Notes: generated from the sequence alone by a model not told the origin. DNA of 64,000 nt from Pseudoflavonifractor gallinarum (GCF_014982855.1 NZ_JADCKF010000003.1:1-64000); one strand, 5' to 3'. Counted from the first letter of the stretch, positions 48,289 to 57,479 are shown. Numbers and translations: made by a program.

Positions 48289-49629
48289 TCAATCCATGTG
48301 CGTGCTGAGATACTGATCCCAGATCTCGGCGGGCACCAGCCGTCCGCCGGTGGCCCAGGCGATCTGCACGCTGTTGGCCAGCTTCTCCTGGGTCAGGCCA
48401 TGCCGGGCGCAGTAGTCCTTGGAACCTTCCAGTTCCAGCAGACCGCAGGGACCAGCGAAGGCGGCGCAGCTGGAGGGCTCGATGCGCTTATGCTCGGAGC
48501 GGTCCAGCAGGCGGAGATAGTCGTACAGCTTGCCGTCCTTCACAGTAAAATCGCCGGAGAGCAGATTGCCCAGGATGCGGGTGACAAAGCTGGAGGGGCT
48601 GGCACAGGCCAGGCCGTCCGCCTCGGTGATGCCGGAGATACCGAAGTCATGGACGTTAGCCTTTTCATACTCCTTGGTGGCCATGCCCAGGAGCACAGAG
48701 GGGCAGAGGGTGGGCTCCACCAGGAAGCAGTGCACCGCGTCCTTGAACAGCCGCTTCAGGCCGTAGGATACGCCGCCGGGGGCGCCGCCTACGCCGGTGG
48801 GGATATAGACGATGAGGGGATGCTCCTCATCCACCGTGATGCCCAGTTCATCCAGCTGGTGCTTCAGCCGCTTGGCGGCCACCGCGTAGCCCAGGAAAAG
48901 GTCCACCGACTTCTCATCGTCCACGAAATAGCTCATGGGATCGGCGTCGGAGCGCTTCCGGCCCTCTTCCACCGCCTTGGAGTAATCGTCGGCGTACTCG
49001 ATGACTTCCACGCCCTTGCTGCGCAGCAGGTCCTTTTTCCACTGCTTGGCATCGGCGGACATGTGGACCTTAACGCAGAAGCCCAGGGCCGCGCTCATGA
49101 TCCCGATGGACATACCCAGGTTTCCGGTGGAACCAACCTGGACGGTGTACTGGCTGAAAAAGCGCTTCATGTCCTCATCGGCCAGCTTGGCGTAGTTGTC
49201 CTCCACGGAGAGCTTACCGGCGGCCATGGCCAGCTCCTCCGCATGCTTGAGCACCTCGTAGATGCCGCCCCGCGCCTTGACGGAACCGGCGATGGCGAGA
49301 TGGCTGTCCATCTTCAGCATCAGCCGGCCGGGAATGGCGCAGCCGTAAGTCTCCTCCAGGGCCTTCTGCATCTGGGGAATGTCGGCCAGGGGAGACTCGA
49401 TCAGGCCCTGGGTCTCCTCAGTCTCGGGGAAGCAGCGCTGGATGAAGGGCGCAAAGCGGGCCAAGCGCGCTTCCGCGTCAGCAATGTCCGCATCCGCGAC
49501 CACCAGCTGGCACAGCCCGTCGGTGACGGCGAAGGGGAGATAGTCCGGGTTGATCCAAACGGTCTCCTTCTGCTCCGCGACCGCTCGGACGGTAGGGTCT
49601 GCCTGAATGTATTTCTGTGCGTCTACCAT
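48289..49629 (-). CDS. dsdA: D-serine ammonia-lyase
   Basis: A 446-residue PLP enzyme that converts D-serine to pyruvate and ammonia. The PLP-lysine region is DSHLAIAGSVKARGGIYEVL, the phosphate loop QVGSTGNLGMSIGIMSAALG, and the C-terminal GPCGLLELEGSKDYC completes the fold. Length matches DsdA. Two ATGs compete; the one at 49629 has GGAGG at eight bases, whereas the one at 49635 is too close to it. It begins the operon with the permease and HTH-cupin gene. It detoxifies or feeds on D-serine in the gut. Confidence 0.92.
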   Translation of the reverse strand: MVDAQKYIQADPTVRAVAEQKETVWINPDYLPFAVTDGLCQLVVADADIADAEARLARFAPFIQRCFPETEETQGLIESPLADIPQMQKALEETYGCAIPGRLMLKMDSHLAIAGSVKARGGIYEVLKHAEELAMAAGKLSVEDNYAKLADEDMKRFFSQYTVQVGSTGNLGMSIGIMSAALGFCVKVHMSADAKQWKKDLLRSKGVEVIEYADDYSKAVEEGRKRSDADPMSYFVDDEKSVDLFLGYAVAAKRLKHQLDELGITVDEEHPLIVYIPTGVGGAPGGVSYGLKRLFKDAVHCFLVEPTLCPSVLLGMATKEYEKANVHDFGISGITEADGLACASPSSFVTRILGNLLSGDFTVKDGKLYDYLRLLDRSEHKRIEPSSCAAFAGPCGLLELEGSKDYCARHGLTQEKLANSVQIAWATGGRLVPAEIWDQYLSTHMD

Positions 49630-49658
49630 GTTCATTTCCTCCCGTTGTTCAGTATTAT

Positions 49659-49712
49659 TTAACGCCTGTTCAACTGTGCGTTAAGTATATATTAACACCT
49701 GTTCATTGTCAA
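49659..49712 (-). promoter_or_regulatory. dsdA promoter with repeated operator
   Basis: TTGACA (49712-49707), a 17-bp spacer, TATACT (49689-49684). Two direct copies of TTAACRCCTGTTCA lie at 49659-49672 and 49692-49705, 33 bp apart (three helix turns), one overlapping the promoter. They are probably bound by the HTH-cupin regulator. Confidence 0.75.
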
Positions 49713-49943
49713 GCGGTAACTGTAATATCTGTTACAATATACACGAACAGAGCTGGTTTTTTGTCTAACTCATACAAGAGGATGGAGCGCCCGGGGAGGA
49801 GAACGGGCGCTTAGACTTGATTCAAAAGCAAAAAACGCGGGAGCGCAGGCCCATAGTTTCGGGCAGCGCTCCCGCGTTTGCTTGCGGTTCCATGTTACGA
49901 AGATTCCCCCAAAATCTCCGGAAGGGGCGGGGGAGAAGAAAAA

Positions 49944-49980
49944 AGAAAGCCTCAGAACCATTGCGGCTCTGAGGCTTTCT
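49944..49980 (-). terminator. Terminator of tRNA-Thr
   Basis: AGAAAGCCTCAGA (49944-49956) with TCTGAGGCTTTCT (49968-49980); it begins at the tRNA CCA end. Confidence 0.8.
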
Positions 49981-50055
49981 GGAGCTGGAAACGTGACTTG
50001 AACACGCGACCTGCTGATTACGAATCAGCTGCTCTACCGACTGAGCTATTCCAGC
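49980..50055 (-). tRNA. tRNA-Thr (anticodon CGT)
   Basis: Acceptor GCTGGAA/TTCCAGC, D arm AGCTCAGTCGGTAGAGC, anticodon stem GCTGA/TCAGC around TTCGTAA (anticodon CGT), and T arm CGTGTTCAAGTCACG. CCA is encoded. It lies in the backbone, with no duplication seen. Confidence 0.95.
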
Positions 50056-50148
50056 ATTGCGAAGAAAGAAATATGTCCTTGACGAATAGAAATAATACCA
50101 TATATTTTCCATCCCGTCAACTGTTTTCCTCCGCATTTTCAAAGAAAA

Positions 50149-50175
50149 GTCTGCCCGGGGCACACCCGGGCAGAC
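50149..50175 (-). terminator. Terminator of ldh
   Basis: GTCTGCCCGGG (50149-50159) with CCCGGGCAGAC (50165-50175), followed on the minus strand by TTTTCTTTG. Confidence 0.8.
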
Positions 50176-50184
50176 AGGACTGGA

Positions 50185-51129
50185 TCAGAGGGGAAGGCGC
50201 TGCACGATGTCGCGCAGCTGTCCGGCGGAATTGGTGAGAGCCATGCGCTCGCTGCTGTTCAGAGGAATCTCCAGCACCTGTTCCACACCATTTGAGCCGA
50301 GAATGGCGGGAATGCTGAGGGAGAGTTCCTCCAGGCCATACTCACCGTGGAGGACCACCGAGACCGGGAGGACCGCGTGCTCATCTTTCACGATACACTC
50401 CGCAATGCGGCTGACCGCCATGGCGATGCCGTAGTAAGTGGCCCCTTTGCGCCGGATGATCTCATAGGCGCTGTTCCGCACCGTCTCATAGAGCGCCTGC
50501 ATGGCGGCGGGGTCGTTCTGCATACCCCGCAGGCGGCAGAAGTCATCCAGGTTCAGCCCGGAGACATTGGAACCGCTCCACACGGCCAGCTCACTGTCGC
50601 CGTGCTCTCCGATGATAAAGGCGTGGACGTTGCGGCTGTCCACCTGGAGGTGCTGCCCCAGCAGCTGCTTGAGGCGGGCGGTGTCCAGCACGGTCCCCGA
50701 GCCGATGACCCGCTGGGCGGGCAGGCCGGAGAGCCGCCAGGCGGCATAGGTGAGCACGTCCACGGGGTTGGTGACCACCAGCAGGATGCCATCGAATTTC
50801 CGCGCCCGGATCTGGGGCACGATGGACTGGAGGATCTGGATGTTGCGGCTGATGAGGTCCAGCCGGGTCTCGCCCGGCTTCTGGTTGACGCCGGCGGTGA
50901 GGACGATGAGGGCACAGTCGGTCACATCGTCGTAGGTTCCGGCGTAAATATCCATAGATGCGGCATAGGGGAGACCATCGCTCAGGTCCATGGCCTCGCC
51001 CTCTGCTTTGGCCTGGTCCACATCCAGCAGGACCATTTCAGAAAACAGGCCGCGCTGCATCAGCGCAAAGGCGATGGATGCGCCGACAAAACCACAGCCG
51101 ATCACGGCTACTTTGCGGGGGTTCAACAT
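50185..51129 (-). CDS. ldh: L-lactate dehydrogenase
   Basis: A 314-residue NAD-dependent enzyme reducing pyruvate to L-lactate. It has the Rossmann GCGFVGASIAFAL near the start, the substrate loop LTAGVNQKPGETRLDL with its arginine, VVTNPVDVLTYA, and the active-site histidine in FIIGEHGDSELAVWSG. Length and motifs match LDH rather than malate dehydrogenase, although the loop GVNQKPGETR should be checked for substrate. The ATG at 51129 follows AAAGGAG. It is monocistronic with its own terminator. Confidence 0.9.
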   Translation of the reverse strand: MLNPRKVAVIGCGFVGASIAFALMQRGLFSEMVLLDVDQAKAEGEAMDLSDGLPYAASMDIYAGTYDDVTDCALIVLTAGVNQKPGETRLDLISRNIQILQSIVPQIRARKFDGILLVVTNPVDVLTYAAWRLSGLPAQRVIGSGTVLDTARLKQLLGQHLQVDSRNVHAFIIGEHGDSELAVWSGSNVSGLNLDDFCRLRGMQNDPAAMQALYETVRNSAYEIIRRKGATYYGIAMAVSRIAECIVKDEHAVLPVSVVLHGEYGLEELSLSIPAILGSNGVEQVLEIPLNSSERMALTNSAGQLRDIVQRLPL

Positions 51130-51232
51130 GGGAATGCTCCTTTCCAAAGGTGAGAATGGATCTCGCTTCGAGACAGCGGCGGGGGATCACTGCTCTTAGC
51201 ATATCCAAAGAAAGGAGCCTTTAGTAAAAAAG

Positions 51233-52846
51233 TTAAAAAGACGGTCCGGGGAGGGGATCATCCGCCAGCACCAGCAGGTCCCCGGATTGCAGGACCAGGT
51301 CGCCGGTGGGGATCAGGGTCTCCTCGCCCCGCAGGACCAGCAGAACGGAGGAGCCGCCCCAGTCCACCGCGGAGATGGGCTGGCCGGTCCAGTCGTGCTC
51401 CGGACTGAGGATGACCTCCGAGAGGGAGAGCTGGGCGGTCTCCGCATAGGCTAGGGCACTGAGAACCAGAATATCGCCGCTCTCCAGGGCGGTATCCCCC
51501 CGGGGAAGGATGCGCTCGCCCTGCCGCAGGACCATGGCGGCCCGGGTATCGGGGGGAAGAGGGGCCTCCCGCAGGGGGATGCCCTTCCAGGGGTGCTCCG
51601 CACCAATGGAGAGCTGAATAAACTGGATGGGGGTATCTTCACTGTAATCGCTGAAGGTCTTGAGGACGTCCTCCCGGTCGTCGATCATGTCCAGCCGCTT
51701 GGCGCACCAGGGTAGGAGGGTGCCCTGGACGCCAATGGAGAGGAGCACCACACAGAATACGATGTGGAACAGGTCCCGGGAGAGGCTGGCCTGGTCCATG
51801 ACGGCCAGAATGGCAAAGACGATGGAGGTGGCCCCCCGCAGGCCGGACCAGGCCACCAGCATCTGCTGGCGGAAGGGCGCCCGGAAGGGAGCGAGGAGCA
51901 GGGCCACCGCAGCGGGCCGGGCCAGAAGAGTCAGGAAGAGAGTGACGGCAAGGGCGGTGGGCAGCACGGCGGGCAGGCGGGAGGGGAAGGAGAGCAGGCC
52001 CAGCAGGAAGAAGAGGGTGAGCTGCATCAGGCTGGTCACGCCGTCCAGAAAGTGCACCAGTTCCTTTTTCTCCGGCCACTTCTCGCCGCCCAGGATGATA
52101 CCCACCAAGTAGGCGCTGAGATAGCCGTTCCCGCCGATGGCGGTGGGGAGGGCGTAGGAGAAGAGGGCGATCCCCACAATGACCAGAGGGCCGTACCCGG
52201 AGGTGCCCCGGGGGAGGCGGCGGAGGAACCAGACCGAGAGAGCCGCCAGTCCTGCGCCGCAGGCCAGGCCGAAGAGGATCTGACCGGCGGCGAGGCGGAA
52301 CGCCATGCCCGGAGTGAGACCGCCGCCCAGGAGGGCCAGCGCCAGACAGGTCAGCGTGTAGGAGAAGGGGTCGTTACTGCCGCTCTCCAGCTCCAGCATG
52401 GAGGCGGTGTGGAAGCGCAGGCTCAAGCGCTTGGAGCGCAGAATGGAGAAGACCGAGGCGGCATCGGTGGAGCTGAGCACCGCGCCCAGAAGGAAGCTCT
52501 CCTGCCACGGAAAACGCAGCACCAGGGCGCAGAACAGGGCGGTCAGACCGGCAGTCAGCAGTACGCCCAGGGTGGAGAGCAGGATAGAGGGCAGGGCGAC
52601 CCGGCGGGCGGCCTTCCAATTGGTTCCGAAGCCCCCGTAAAAAATAATGGAGAGCAGGGCCACGGTGCTGATCTGATTGGCAAAATCATAGTTTTCAAAG
52701 GAGATCTGTGCCAGGCCATCCGAGCCGAACAGCATACCCAGGAACAGGAAGGCCAGCAGTACCGGTATGCCTACGTGAGTCGAGAGCTTGCTCAGCAGCA
52801 CACTGAGCAGAAGAATGGTGGCGATGAAGAGTAAAAGCAGCGTCAA
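51233..52846 (-). CDS. CPA1-type cation/proton antiporter with TrkA-C tail
   Basis: A 537-residue membrane protein with about 12 helices (LLLLFIATILLLSVLLSKLS, VGIPVLLAFLFLGMLFGS, YLSAYLVGIILGG), the ion-path motif GSNDPFSYTLTCLALALLGG and a cytoplasmic C-terminal RCK/TrkA-C-like part from about 400 (GDTALESGDILVLSALAYAE, GDLVLQSGDLLVLAD). This is the NhaP2/CvrA plan of K+ or Na+/H+ antiporters gated by a ligand. A TTG at 52846 with AAAGGAG at six bases is used; the longer frame has no ribosome site. Confidence 0.86.
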   Translation of the reverse strand: MTLLLLFIATILLLSVLLSKLSTHVGIPVLLAFLFLGMLFGSDGLAQISFENYDFANQISTVALLSIIFYGGFGTNWKAARRVALPSILLSTLGVLLTAGLTALFCALVLRFPWQESFLLGAVLSSTDAASVFSILRSKRLSLRFHTASMLELESGSNDPFSYTLTCLALALLGGGLTPGMAFRLAAGQILFGLACGAGLAALSVWFLRRLPRGTSGYGPLVIVGIALFSYALPTAIGGNGYLSAYLVGIILGGEKWPEKKELVHFLDGVTSLMQLTLFFLLGLLSFPSRLPAVLPTALAVTLFLTLLARPAAVALLLAPFRAPFRQQMLVAWSGLRGATSIVFAILAVMDQASLSRDLFHIVFCVVLLSIGVQGTLLPWCAKRLDMIDDREDVLKTFSDYSEDTPIQFIQLSIGAEHPWKGIPLREAPLPPDTRAAMVLRQGERILPRGDTALESGDILVLSALAYAETAQLSLSEVILSPEHDWTGQPISAVDWGGSSVLLVLRGEETLIPTGDLVLQSGDLLVLADDPLPGPSF

Positions 52847-52967
52847 AACGGGCTCCTTTCTTGGAATATGAGGTGGAAGGTATGGATATTCTACCATAGA
52901 GACCGGAACGGGGGCAAGGGTGCGGCAGGGGGGAGAGCACCTCCTGCTGGGGGGACGGAAAAAAGTC

Positions 52968-53001
52968 TTGACAAATTTGAATATTAGAATATAATAATAT
53001 T
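52968..53001 (+). promoter_or_regulatory. Promoter and ArsR-type operator of the redox operon
   Basis: TTGACA (52968-52973), a 16-bp spacer, TATAAT (52990-52995). The inverted repeat AATATTA (52980-52986) / TAATATT (52995-53001) surrounds the -10 box, where an ArsR repressor would block transcription. Confidence 0.75.
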
Positions 53002-53029
53002 ATAATTAACCGAGGGGGAGGAAAGACGA

Positions 53030-53332
53030 ATGAGCGAATGTCCATTTGAGGAGCGGGCGGAACTGCTCAAGGCCCTGGCGCATCCCCTGCGGCTGAAGCT
53101 GGTGCGGGGACTGCTGAAGTGCGGCTGCCGGAACGTGCGCTGCATGGAGGAAAAGACGGGGCAGTCCCAGTCCTGCATTTCCCAGCATCTGGCCAAGCTG
53201 AAGGCGGCCGGTGTGGTGCGCGCGGTGCGCAGCGGGAACGAGGTCTATTACGAAGTGGCTGATCCCAGGGCGGCGGCCGTGGTGGCCGCCCTCCTGGACG
53301 ACTGTAAGGAGGAATATCACCTTGCGTTATGA
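53030..53332 (+). CDS. ArsR-family repressor
   Basis: 100 residues: winged helix with ALAHPLRLKLVRGLLKCGCR, recognition helix TGQSQSCISQHLAKLKAAGV, and wing RSGNEVYYEVADPRAAAVVA. Cysteines in LKCGCRNVRC suggest thiol- or metal-based sensing. It is first in an operon with thioredoxin reductase and thioredoxin, whose promoter carries an AT-rich inverted repeat, so it probably controls itself and them in response to a thiol oxidant, sulfide or metal. GGAGG precedes the ATG. Confidence 0.85.
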   Translation: MSECPFEERAELLKALAHPLRLKLVRGLLKCGCRNVRCMEEKTGQSQSCISQHLAKLKAAGVVRAVRSGNEVYYEVADPRAAAVVAALLDDCKEEYHLAL

Positions 53333-54191
53333 TATCATCGTCATCGGCGGGGGACCGGCGGGACTCTCCGCCGCGCTCCAGGCCAGGACCCGAAACAAGC
53401 GTGTGCTGGTGGTGGGTGCCCGGACGGAGGACATTCCCCTCTGGAAGGCCGGACAGGTCGACAACTATCTGGGTATGCCGGGGGTCTCCGGCCGGGAGCT
53501 GCTGGAGCGGTTCGAGGCCCACGCCGCGGCGCTGGGCATGGAGCGGATGTACGGCCGGGCCCTCAACGCCATGCCGGTAGAGGATGGGTTCCTGGTCTCC
53601 GTGGGCAGCGAGGTGGTGGAGGGGGACGCCCTCATCCTGGCCACCGGTACGGCCCATGGGGCAAAGTATCCCGGCGAGGCCGAGCACTTGGGCATGGGCG
53701 TGAGCTACTGCGCCACCTGTGACGGCATGTTCTACCGAGGACGGGATGTGGTCGTGGTGGGCCAGTCGGCCGAGGCGCCCGAGGAGGCCAACTACCTCCA
53801 CGGCCTGGGCTGCAAGGTCACCTATGTGGCCAAAACCCGGCCGGATACCCTGGACGAGGCCATCCCCTTCCGCCGTGGCGTCAAGCTGGAGGTCGTAGGG
53901 GAGGGCAATGTGTCCGCCTTGCGGGTGGACGGGGAGGAGATCCCCTGTGCCTGCGTGTTCCTGCTGCGTCCCTCCGTAGCGCCCGGGGAGCTGCTGCCCG
54001 GTCTGGAGTTCCGGGACGGGTACATCGCGGTGGACCGAAACATGGCAACCTCCATCCCGGGGGTATTTGCGGCGGGAGACTGCACCGGGCTTCCCCTCCA
54101 GATCTCCAAAGCGGTGGGGGAAGGCCTCATCGCAGGCCACCGGGCGGCGGAATATCTGGACCGGACCCGGGAAGCGGGCCGCAACGTGTGA
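53322..54191 (+). CDS. trxB: Thioredoxin reductase-like flavoprotein
   Basis: A 289-residue FAD/NAD(P)H disulfide reductase. FAD site IIVIGGGPAGLSAALQAR, redox-active CATCDG preceded by GVSYC, and the second nucleotide site VVVVGQSAEAPEEANYL, which is unusual: the typical GGGDSA is GQSAEA, so cofactor use may differ from ordinary TrxB. C-terminal FAD motif GVFAAGDCTGLPLQISKAVG. A TTG at 53322, nine bases after AAGGAGG, gives the start and overlaps the ArsR end by 11 bp. The partner thioredoxin follows. Confidence 0.85.
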   Translation: MRYDIIVIGGGPAGLSAALQARTRNKRVLVVGARTEDIPLWKAGQVDNYLGMPGVSGRELLERFEAHAAALGMERMYGRALNAMPVEDGFLVSVGSEVVEGDALILATGTAHGAKYPGEAEHLGMGVSYCATCDGMFYRGRDVVVVGQSAEAPEEANYLHGLGCKVTYVAKTRPDTLDEAIPFRRGVKLEVVGEGNVSALRVDGEEIPCACVFLLRPSVAPGELLPGLEFRDGYIAVDRNMATSIPGVFAAGDCTGLPLQISKAVGEGLIAGHRAAEYLDRTREAGRNV

Positions 54192-54253
54192 GATTATTTG
54201 AAACAATAGAACGATAGAACGATTTATCCACAGGAAGAAAGGAAGTAAGAGAT

Positions 54254-54571
54254 ATGGCACTCTATCATTTCAATCAGCAGGGACTGGAAAAGGCGGTCAG
54301 CTCTGGAGAGCTGGTCATGGTAGATATGTGGGCGCCCTGGTGCGGCCCCTGCCGGATGCTGGGCCCCACCATTGAGAAGCTGGCTGAGCAGTACGACGGG
54401 AAGGCGATCATCGGAAAGCTGAATACCGACGAAAACCAGCAGCTGGCCATGCAGCTGGGGATCATGAGCATTCCCTGTGTCATCTTCTTCAAGAACGGCA
54501 AGGAGATCGACCGGAAGGTGGGCCTCATGCCCGCCCAGGCCTATACTGCCGTGCTGGACGCCAACCTGTAA
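54254..54571 (+). CDS. trxA: Thioredoxin
   Basis: 105 residues with the classical active site WAPWCGPCRMLGPTIEKLAE and the cis-proline loop SIPCVIFFKNGKEIDRKVGL. It reduces protein disulfides using electrons from the reductase encoded just before it, so the operon is a self-contained thiol system under an ArsR repressor. There is a cysteine next to the cis-proline (IPC), which is not standard and might be modified. GGAAGTAAGAG precedes the ATG. Confidence 0.93.
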   Translation: MALYHFNQQGLEKAVSSGELVMVDMWAPWCGPCRMLGPTIEKLAEQYDGKAIIGKLNTDENQQLAMQLGIMSIPCVIFFKNGKEIDRKVGLMPAQAYTAVLDANL

Positions 54572-54586
54572 TAAGGAAAACAAGGA

Positions 54587-54617
54587 CGCCCTCCGACTGA
54601 TACCCGGTCGGAGGGCG
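54587..54617. terminator. Terminator between trxA and DUF4363 genes
   Basis: CGCCCTCCGAC (54587-54597) with GTCGGAGGGCG (54607-54617), between convergent genes. Confidence 0.75.
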
Positions 54618-54628
54618 CCCGTTTGCCG

Positions 54629-55004
54629 TTAAAAGAGATTTTCCAGCGTGAGCTGCTCGGCCTCGGTGAGGAGCTTCAGGTCAGCCATGAGATGGGCGCT
54701 GGCGGCGGCGTATTCGCCCAGCTCCCCGGTGCGCAGAAGCTGAAGGGCCTCGTCAAAGCCGATCTGGATCTGATCGGTGTCCCCGTGCCGGAGGGTCACG
54801 TGGAGGTAGGTATTCTGGGCCAGCCACTGCTCTCTGGCCTGCCGGATCAACTCCTCGGCCCGGCGGTTCTCCCCGGAGAGGGCGAGCGTTTCGGCCTGGG
54901 CCAGCTGGTCGGCCAGTGCGGAGGGCCTCCAGGTGGTGGGAGTGCCACAGGGAGGCACCCAGGGTCAGCGAGAGCAGGGCCGCTGCGATCCAAAGCCGTT
55001 TCAA
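54629..55004 (-). pseudogene. DUF4363-like protein gene with a frameshift
   Basis: From a TTG at 55004 (overlapping the DUF421 stop) the frame reads LKRLWIAAALLSLTLGASLW, a membrane anchor, then HSHHLEALR. Near 54915 it must shift to continue ALADQLAQAETLALSGENRR and QWLAQNTYLHVTLRHGDTDQ down to 54629. The joined protein of about 125 residues has the DUF4363 plan (one helix plus a helical periplasmic domain), usually next to DUF421 as here. A single-base sequencing error would also explain it. Confidence 0.65.
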
Positions 55005-55684
55005 GAACTGCGCGCCTCCTTTGCCAGGAAATAGACCCCTCCCGCCTCGTCCACCGAGAGGAGGAAGACGTCCTGCACCCGGGTGATGTTGTGCTCGGCC
55101 ATCTGGCGTGTGAGCCACTCCCGGCTCAGGCCACGGGCCTGCAGATTGCGCTCCATGATCCGCCCGTCGTTGATGATGGGGAGGGGGAGTCCGGCGTCCT
55201 CCGGCTGCTGTCCCATCTGCCTGGGCGTGAGGGGGAGCTCCTCGGCCCGCAGGAGGACCGAGAGCTGTCCGTTGGTCTCCAAAATGGCATAGCGGATGGT
55301 GCTGAGGTCGGTGACCCCCTGGAGGCGCAGCTCTTCCATCAGCTCATCCAGGGTAAAGCGGTTGCGGCGCAGTTCGTGCTCCACGATCACGCCGTCCTCC
55401 ACCACGATGCTGGGACGTCCGCAGAGCAGGGCCCGGAACCGGATGCTGCGCAGATTGAGCATGGAGATCACCATGGTGAGGGAGAGCAGGGTCAGGATGG
55501 GCACGATCCCCGCCAGGAGCGGGATGCCCAGATCCTGCATGGGGACGGCCGCCAGGTCGGCAATGATGAGCGCCAGGACCAGCTCCGAGGGTTCCAGCTC
55601 GCCCACCTGGCGCTTTCCCATCAGGCGGATGCCGATGATGATGAGCAGATATAGGATAATGGTACGCAGAAAGGTAATGACCAA
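55001..55684 (-). CDS. DUF421 (YetF-type) membrane protein
   Basis: 227 residues: three N-terminal helices (TFLRTIILYLLIIIGIRLMG, ELVLALIIADLAAVPM, LLAGIVPILTLLSLTMVISM) and the cytoplasmic DUF421 domain with GRPSIVVEDGVIVEHELRRN and RFTLDELMEELRLQGVTDLS, IRYAILETNGQLSVLLRAEE. These proteins occur in spore-forming Firmicutes and are linked to germination or envelope functions in Bacillus. It precedes and overlaps the DUF4363 gene. Confidence 0.88.
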   Translation of the reverse strand: MVITFLRTIILYLLIIIGIRLMGKRQVGELEPSELVLALIIADLAAVPMQDLGIPLLAGIVPILTLLSLTMVISMLNLRSIRFRALLCGRPSIVVEDGVIVEHELRRNRFTLDELMEELRLQGVTDLSTIRYAILETNGQLSVLLRAEELPLTPRQMGQQPEDAGLPLPIINDGRIMERNLQARGLSREWLTRQMAEHNITRVQDVFLLSVDEAGGVYFLAKEARSS

Positions 55685-55805
55685 AGCGCATCCTCCTCTC
55701 CTGAAATCCCTATCAGTATGACCGAGTGGTGTACTTTATATCCCTGTGCGCTTTGCACAAGCACACAAAAATGGGCCAGCCGAGGAGAAAGACAAGCCGA
55801 AGAAC

Positions 55806-55834
55806 TTGTCAGGACGGCGGATATGAGGTAAAAT
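55806..55834 (+). promoter_or_regulatory. guaA promoter
   Basis: TTGTCA (55806-55811), a 17-bp spacer, TAAAAT (55829-55834), about 46 bases before the start codon. No purine riboswitch is visible in between. Confidence 0.65.
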
Positions 55835-55879
55835 AAAACGTAAATGCTTCAAAACTTATATCCAGAAAGGGAAGTGCGT

Positions 55880-57421
55880 ATGTCCCATCAGCTTGTCATC
55901 GTACTGGATTTCGGCGGCCAGTACAATCAGCTCATTGCCCGCCGTGTCCGTGAGTGCGGCGTGTACTGCGAGGTAAAGCCCTACACCACGCCGCTGGAAG
56001 AGCTCAAGGCCCAGCAGCCCATCGGATTCATCTTTACCGGCGGCCCCAACTCGGTCTATGAGGAGAAGGCACCCCATGTGGACCCTGCCATCTTTGAGAT
56101 GGGGGTGCCCGTGCTGGGCATCTGCTACGGCTGCCAGCTCATGGCCCATACTCTGGGTGGACGGGTGACCGCCGCTCAGGACGACTCGGCCCGCGAGTAC
56201 GGCAAGACGGAGACCTACTATGACACGTCCTGCAAGCTCTTCCAGGGCCTCCCCGAGCGGGGCATCTCCTGGATGAGCCACGGGGACTATATGGAAAAGG
56301 TGCCCGAGGGATTTGCTCTGGTGGCCCATTCCGACAACTGCCCCAACGTGGCCATCGCGGACGAGAAGCGGGGCTTCTACGGCGTGCAGTACCACCCCGA
56401 GGTCAACCACTCCGAGAACGGCGTGAAGATGATCCGCAACTTCCTCTATGAGGTGTGCGGTGCGGTGGGCGACTGGACCATGGATGACTATAAGCGCACC
56501 GCCATCACCCAGATCCGGGAGAAGGTGGGCAGCGGCAAGGTCCTGCTGGCCCTCTCCGGCGGCGTGGACTCCTCCGTGTGCGCGGCCCTGCTGGCCGAGG
56601 CGGTGGGGGAGCAGCTCACCTGCGTGTTCGTGGACCACGGCCTGATGCGCAAGAACGAGGGCGACGAGGTGGAGGCCGCTTTCTCCAAGTGGGCCATGAA
56701 CTTCGTGCGGGTGGATGCCGAGGCCCGCTTCCTGGAGAAGCTGGCCGGTGTGGATGAGCCCGAGCGCAAGCGCAAGATCATCGGTGAAGAGTTCATCCGC
56801 GTCTTTGAGGAAGAGGCCAAGAAGATCGGAACCGTGGATTTCCTGGCCCAGGGCACCATCTATCCCGACGTCATCGAGTCGGGCGCGGGTGATGCGGCGG
56901 TCATCAAGAGCCACCACAACGTGGGCGGTCTGCCCGACTATGTGGACTTCAAGGAGATCATCGAGCCTCTGCGCCTGCTCTTCAAGGACGAGGTCCGTCA
57001 GCTGGGCCGGGAGCTGGGGCTGCCCGAGTATCTGGTCATGCGCCAGCCCTTCCCCGGACCCGGCCTGGCCATCCGTGTTATCGGCGACCTGACCAAGGAG
57101 AAGCTGGACACCCTGCGGGATGCCGACGCCATCTACCGGGAGGAGATCGCAAACGCGGGACTGGATACCTCCATCAACCAGTATTTCGCCGTGCTCACCA
57201 ACACCCGCAGCGTGGGCGTTATGGGCGACGGACGCACCTACGACTATACTCTGGCTCTGCGCGCCGTGACCACTTCCGACTTCATGACCGCCGACTGGGC
57301 CCGCATCCCCTATGAGGTGCTGGACAAGATCAGCGTGCGCATCGTCAACGAGGTGCCCGGCATCAACCGCATCTGCTACGACATTACGAGTAAGCCCCCG
57401 GCCACCATCGAATGGGAATGA
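55880..57421 (+). CDS. guaA: GMP synthase (glutamine-hydrolysing)
   Basis: 513 residues: N-terminal class I glutamine amidotransferase with Cys in [16 protein letters not shown] and the His-Glu pair in [13 protein letters not shown]; the central ATP-PPase with [16 protein letters not shown]; and the C-terminal dimerisation domain ending [12 protein letters not shown]. It aminates XMP to GMP. ATG 55880 follows AAAGGGAAG; the earlier in-frame start at 55844 lacks support. The 3-prime end is a common integration site of genomic islands, and recombination genes follow it here. Confidence 0.96.
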   Translation: MSHQLVIVLDFGGQYNQLIARRVRECGVYCEVKPYTTPLEELKAQQPIGFIFTGGPNSVYEEKAPHVDPAIFEMGVPVLGICYGCQLMAHTLGGRVTAAQDDSAREYGKTETYYDTSCKLFQGLPERGISWMSHGDYMEKVPEGFALVAHSDNCPNVAIADEKRGFYGVQYHPEVNHSENGVKMIRNFLYEVCGAVGDWTMDDYKRTAITQIREKVGSGKVLLALSGGVDSSVCAALLAEAVGEQLTCVFVDHGLMRKNEGDEVEAAFSKWAMNFVRVDAEARFLEKLAGVDEPERKRKIIGEEFIRVFEEEAKKIGTVDFLAQGTIYPDVIESGAGDAAVIKSHHNVGGLPDYVDFKEIIEPLRLLFKDEVRQLGRELGLPEYLVMRQPFPGPGLAIRVIGDLTKEKLDTLRDADAIYREEIANAGLDTSINQYFAVLTNTRSVGVMGDGRTYDYTLALRAVTTSDFMTADWARIPYEVLDKISVRIVNEVPGINRICYDITSKPPATIEWE

Positions 57422-57479
57422 TTTCAGAAACCTGGAAAAGCCTGATATAACTGGGTTTTTAAAGGGTTAAGGCCCTCCG

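Noticed and set aside
55700-55880. Purine riboswitch before guaA
   Set aside because: The leader is short and has a simple promoter; no conserved aptamer bases.
55856-56917. 353-codon frame opposite guaA
   Set aside because: Antisense to a certain housekeeping gene.
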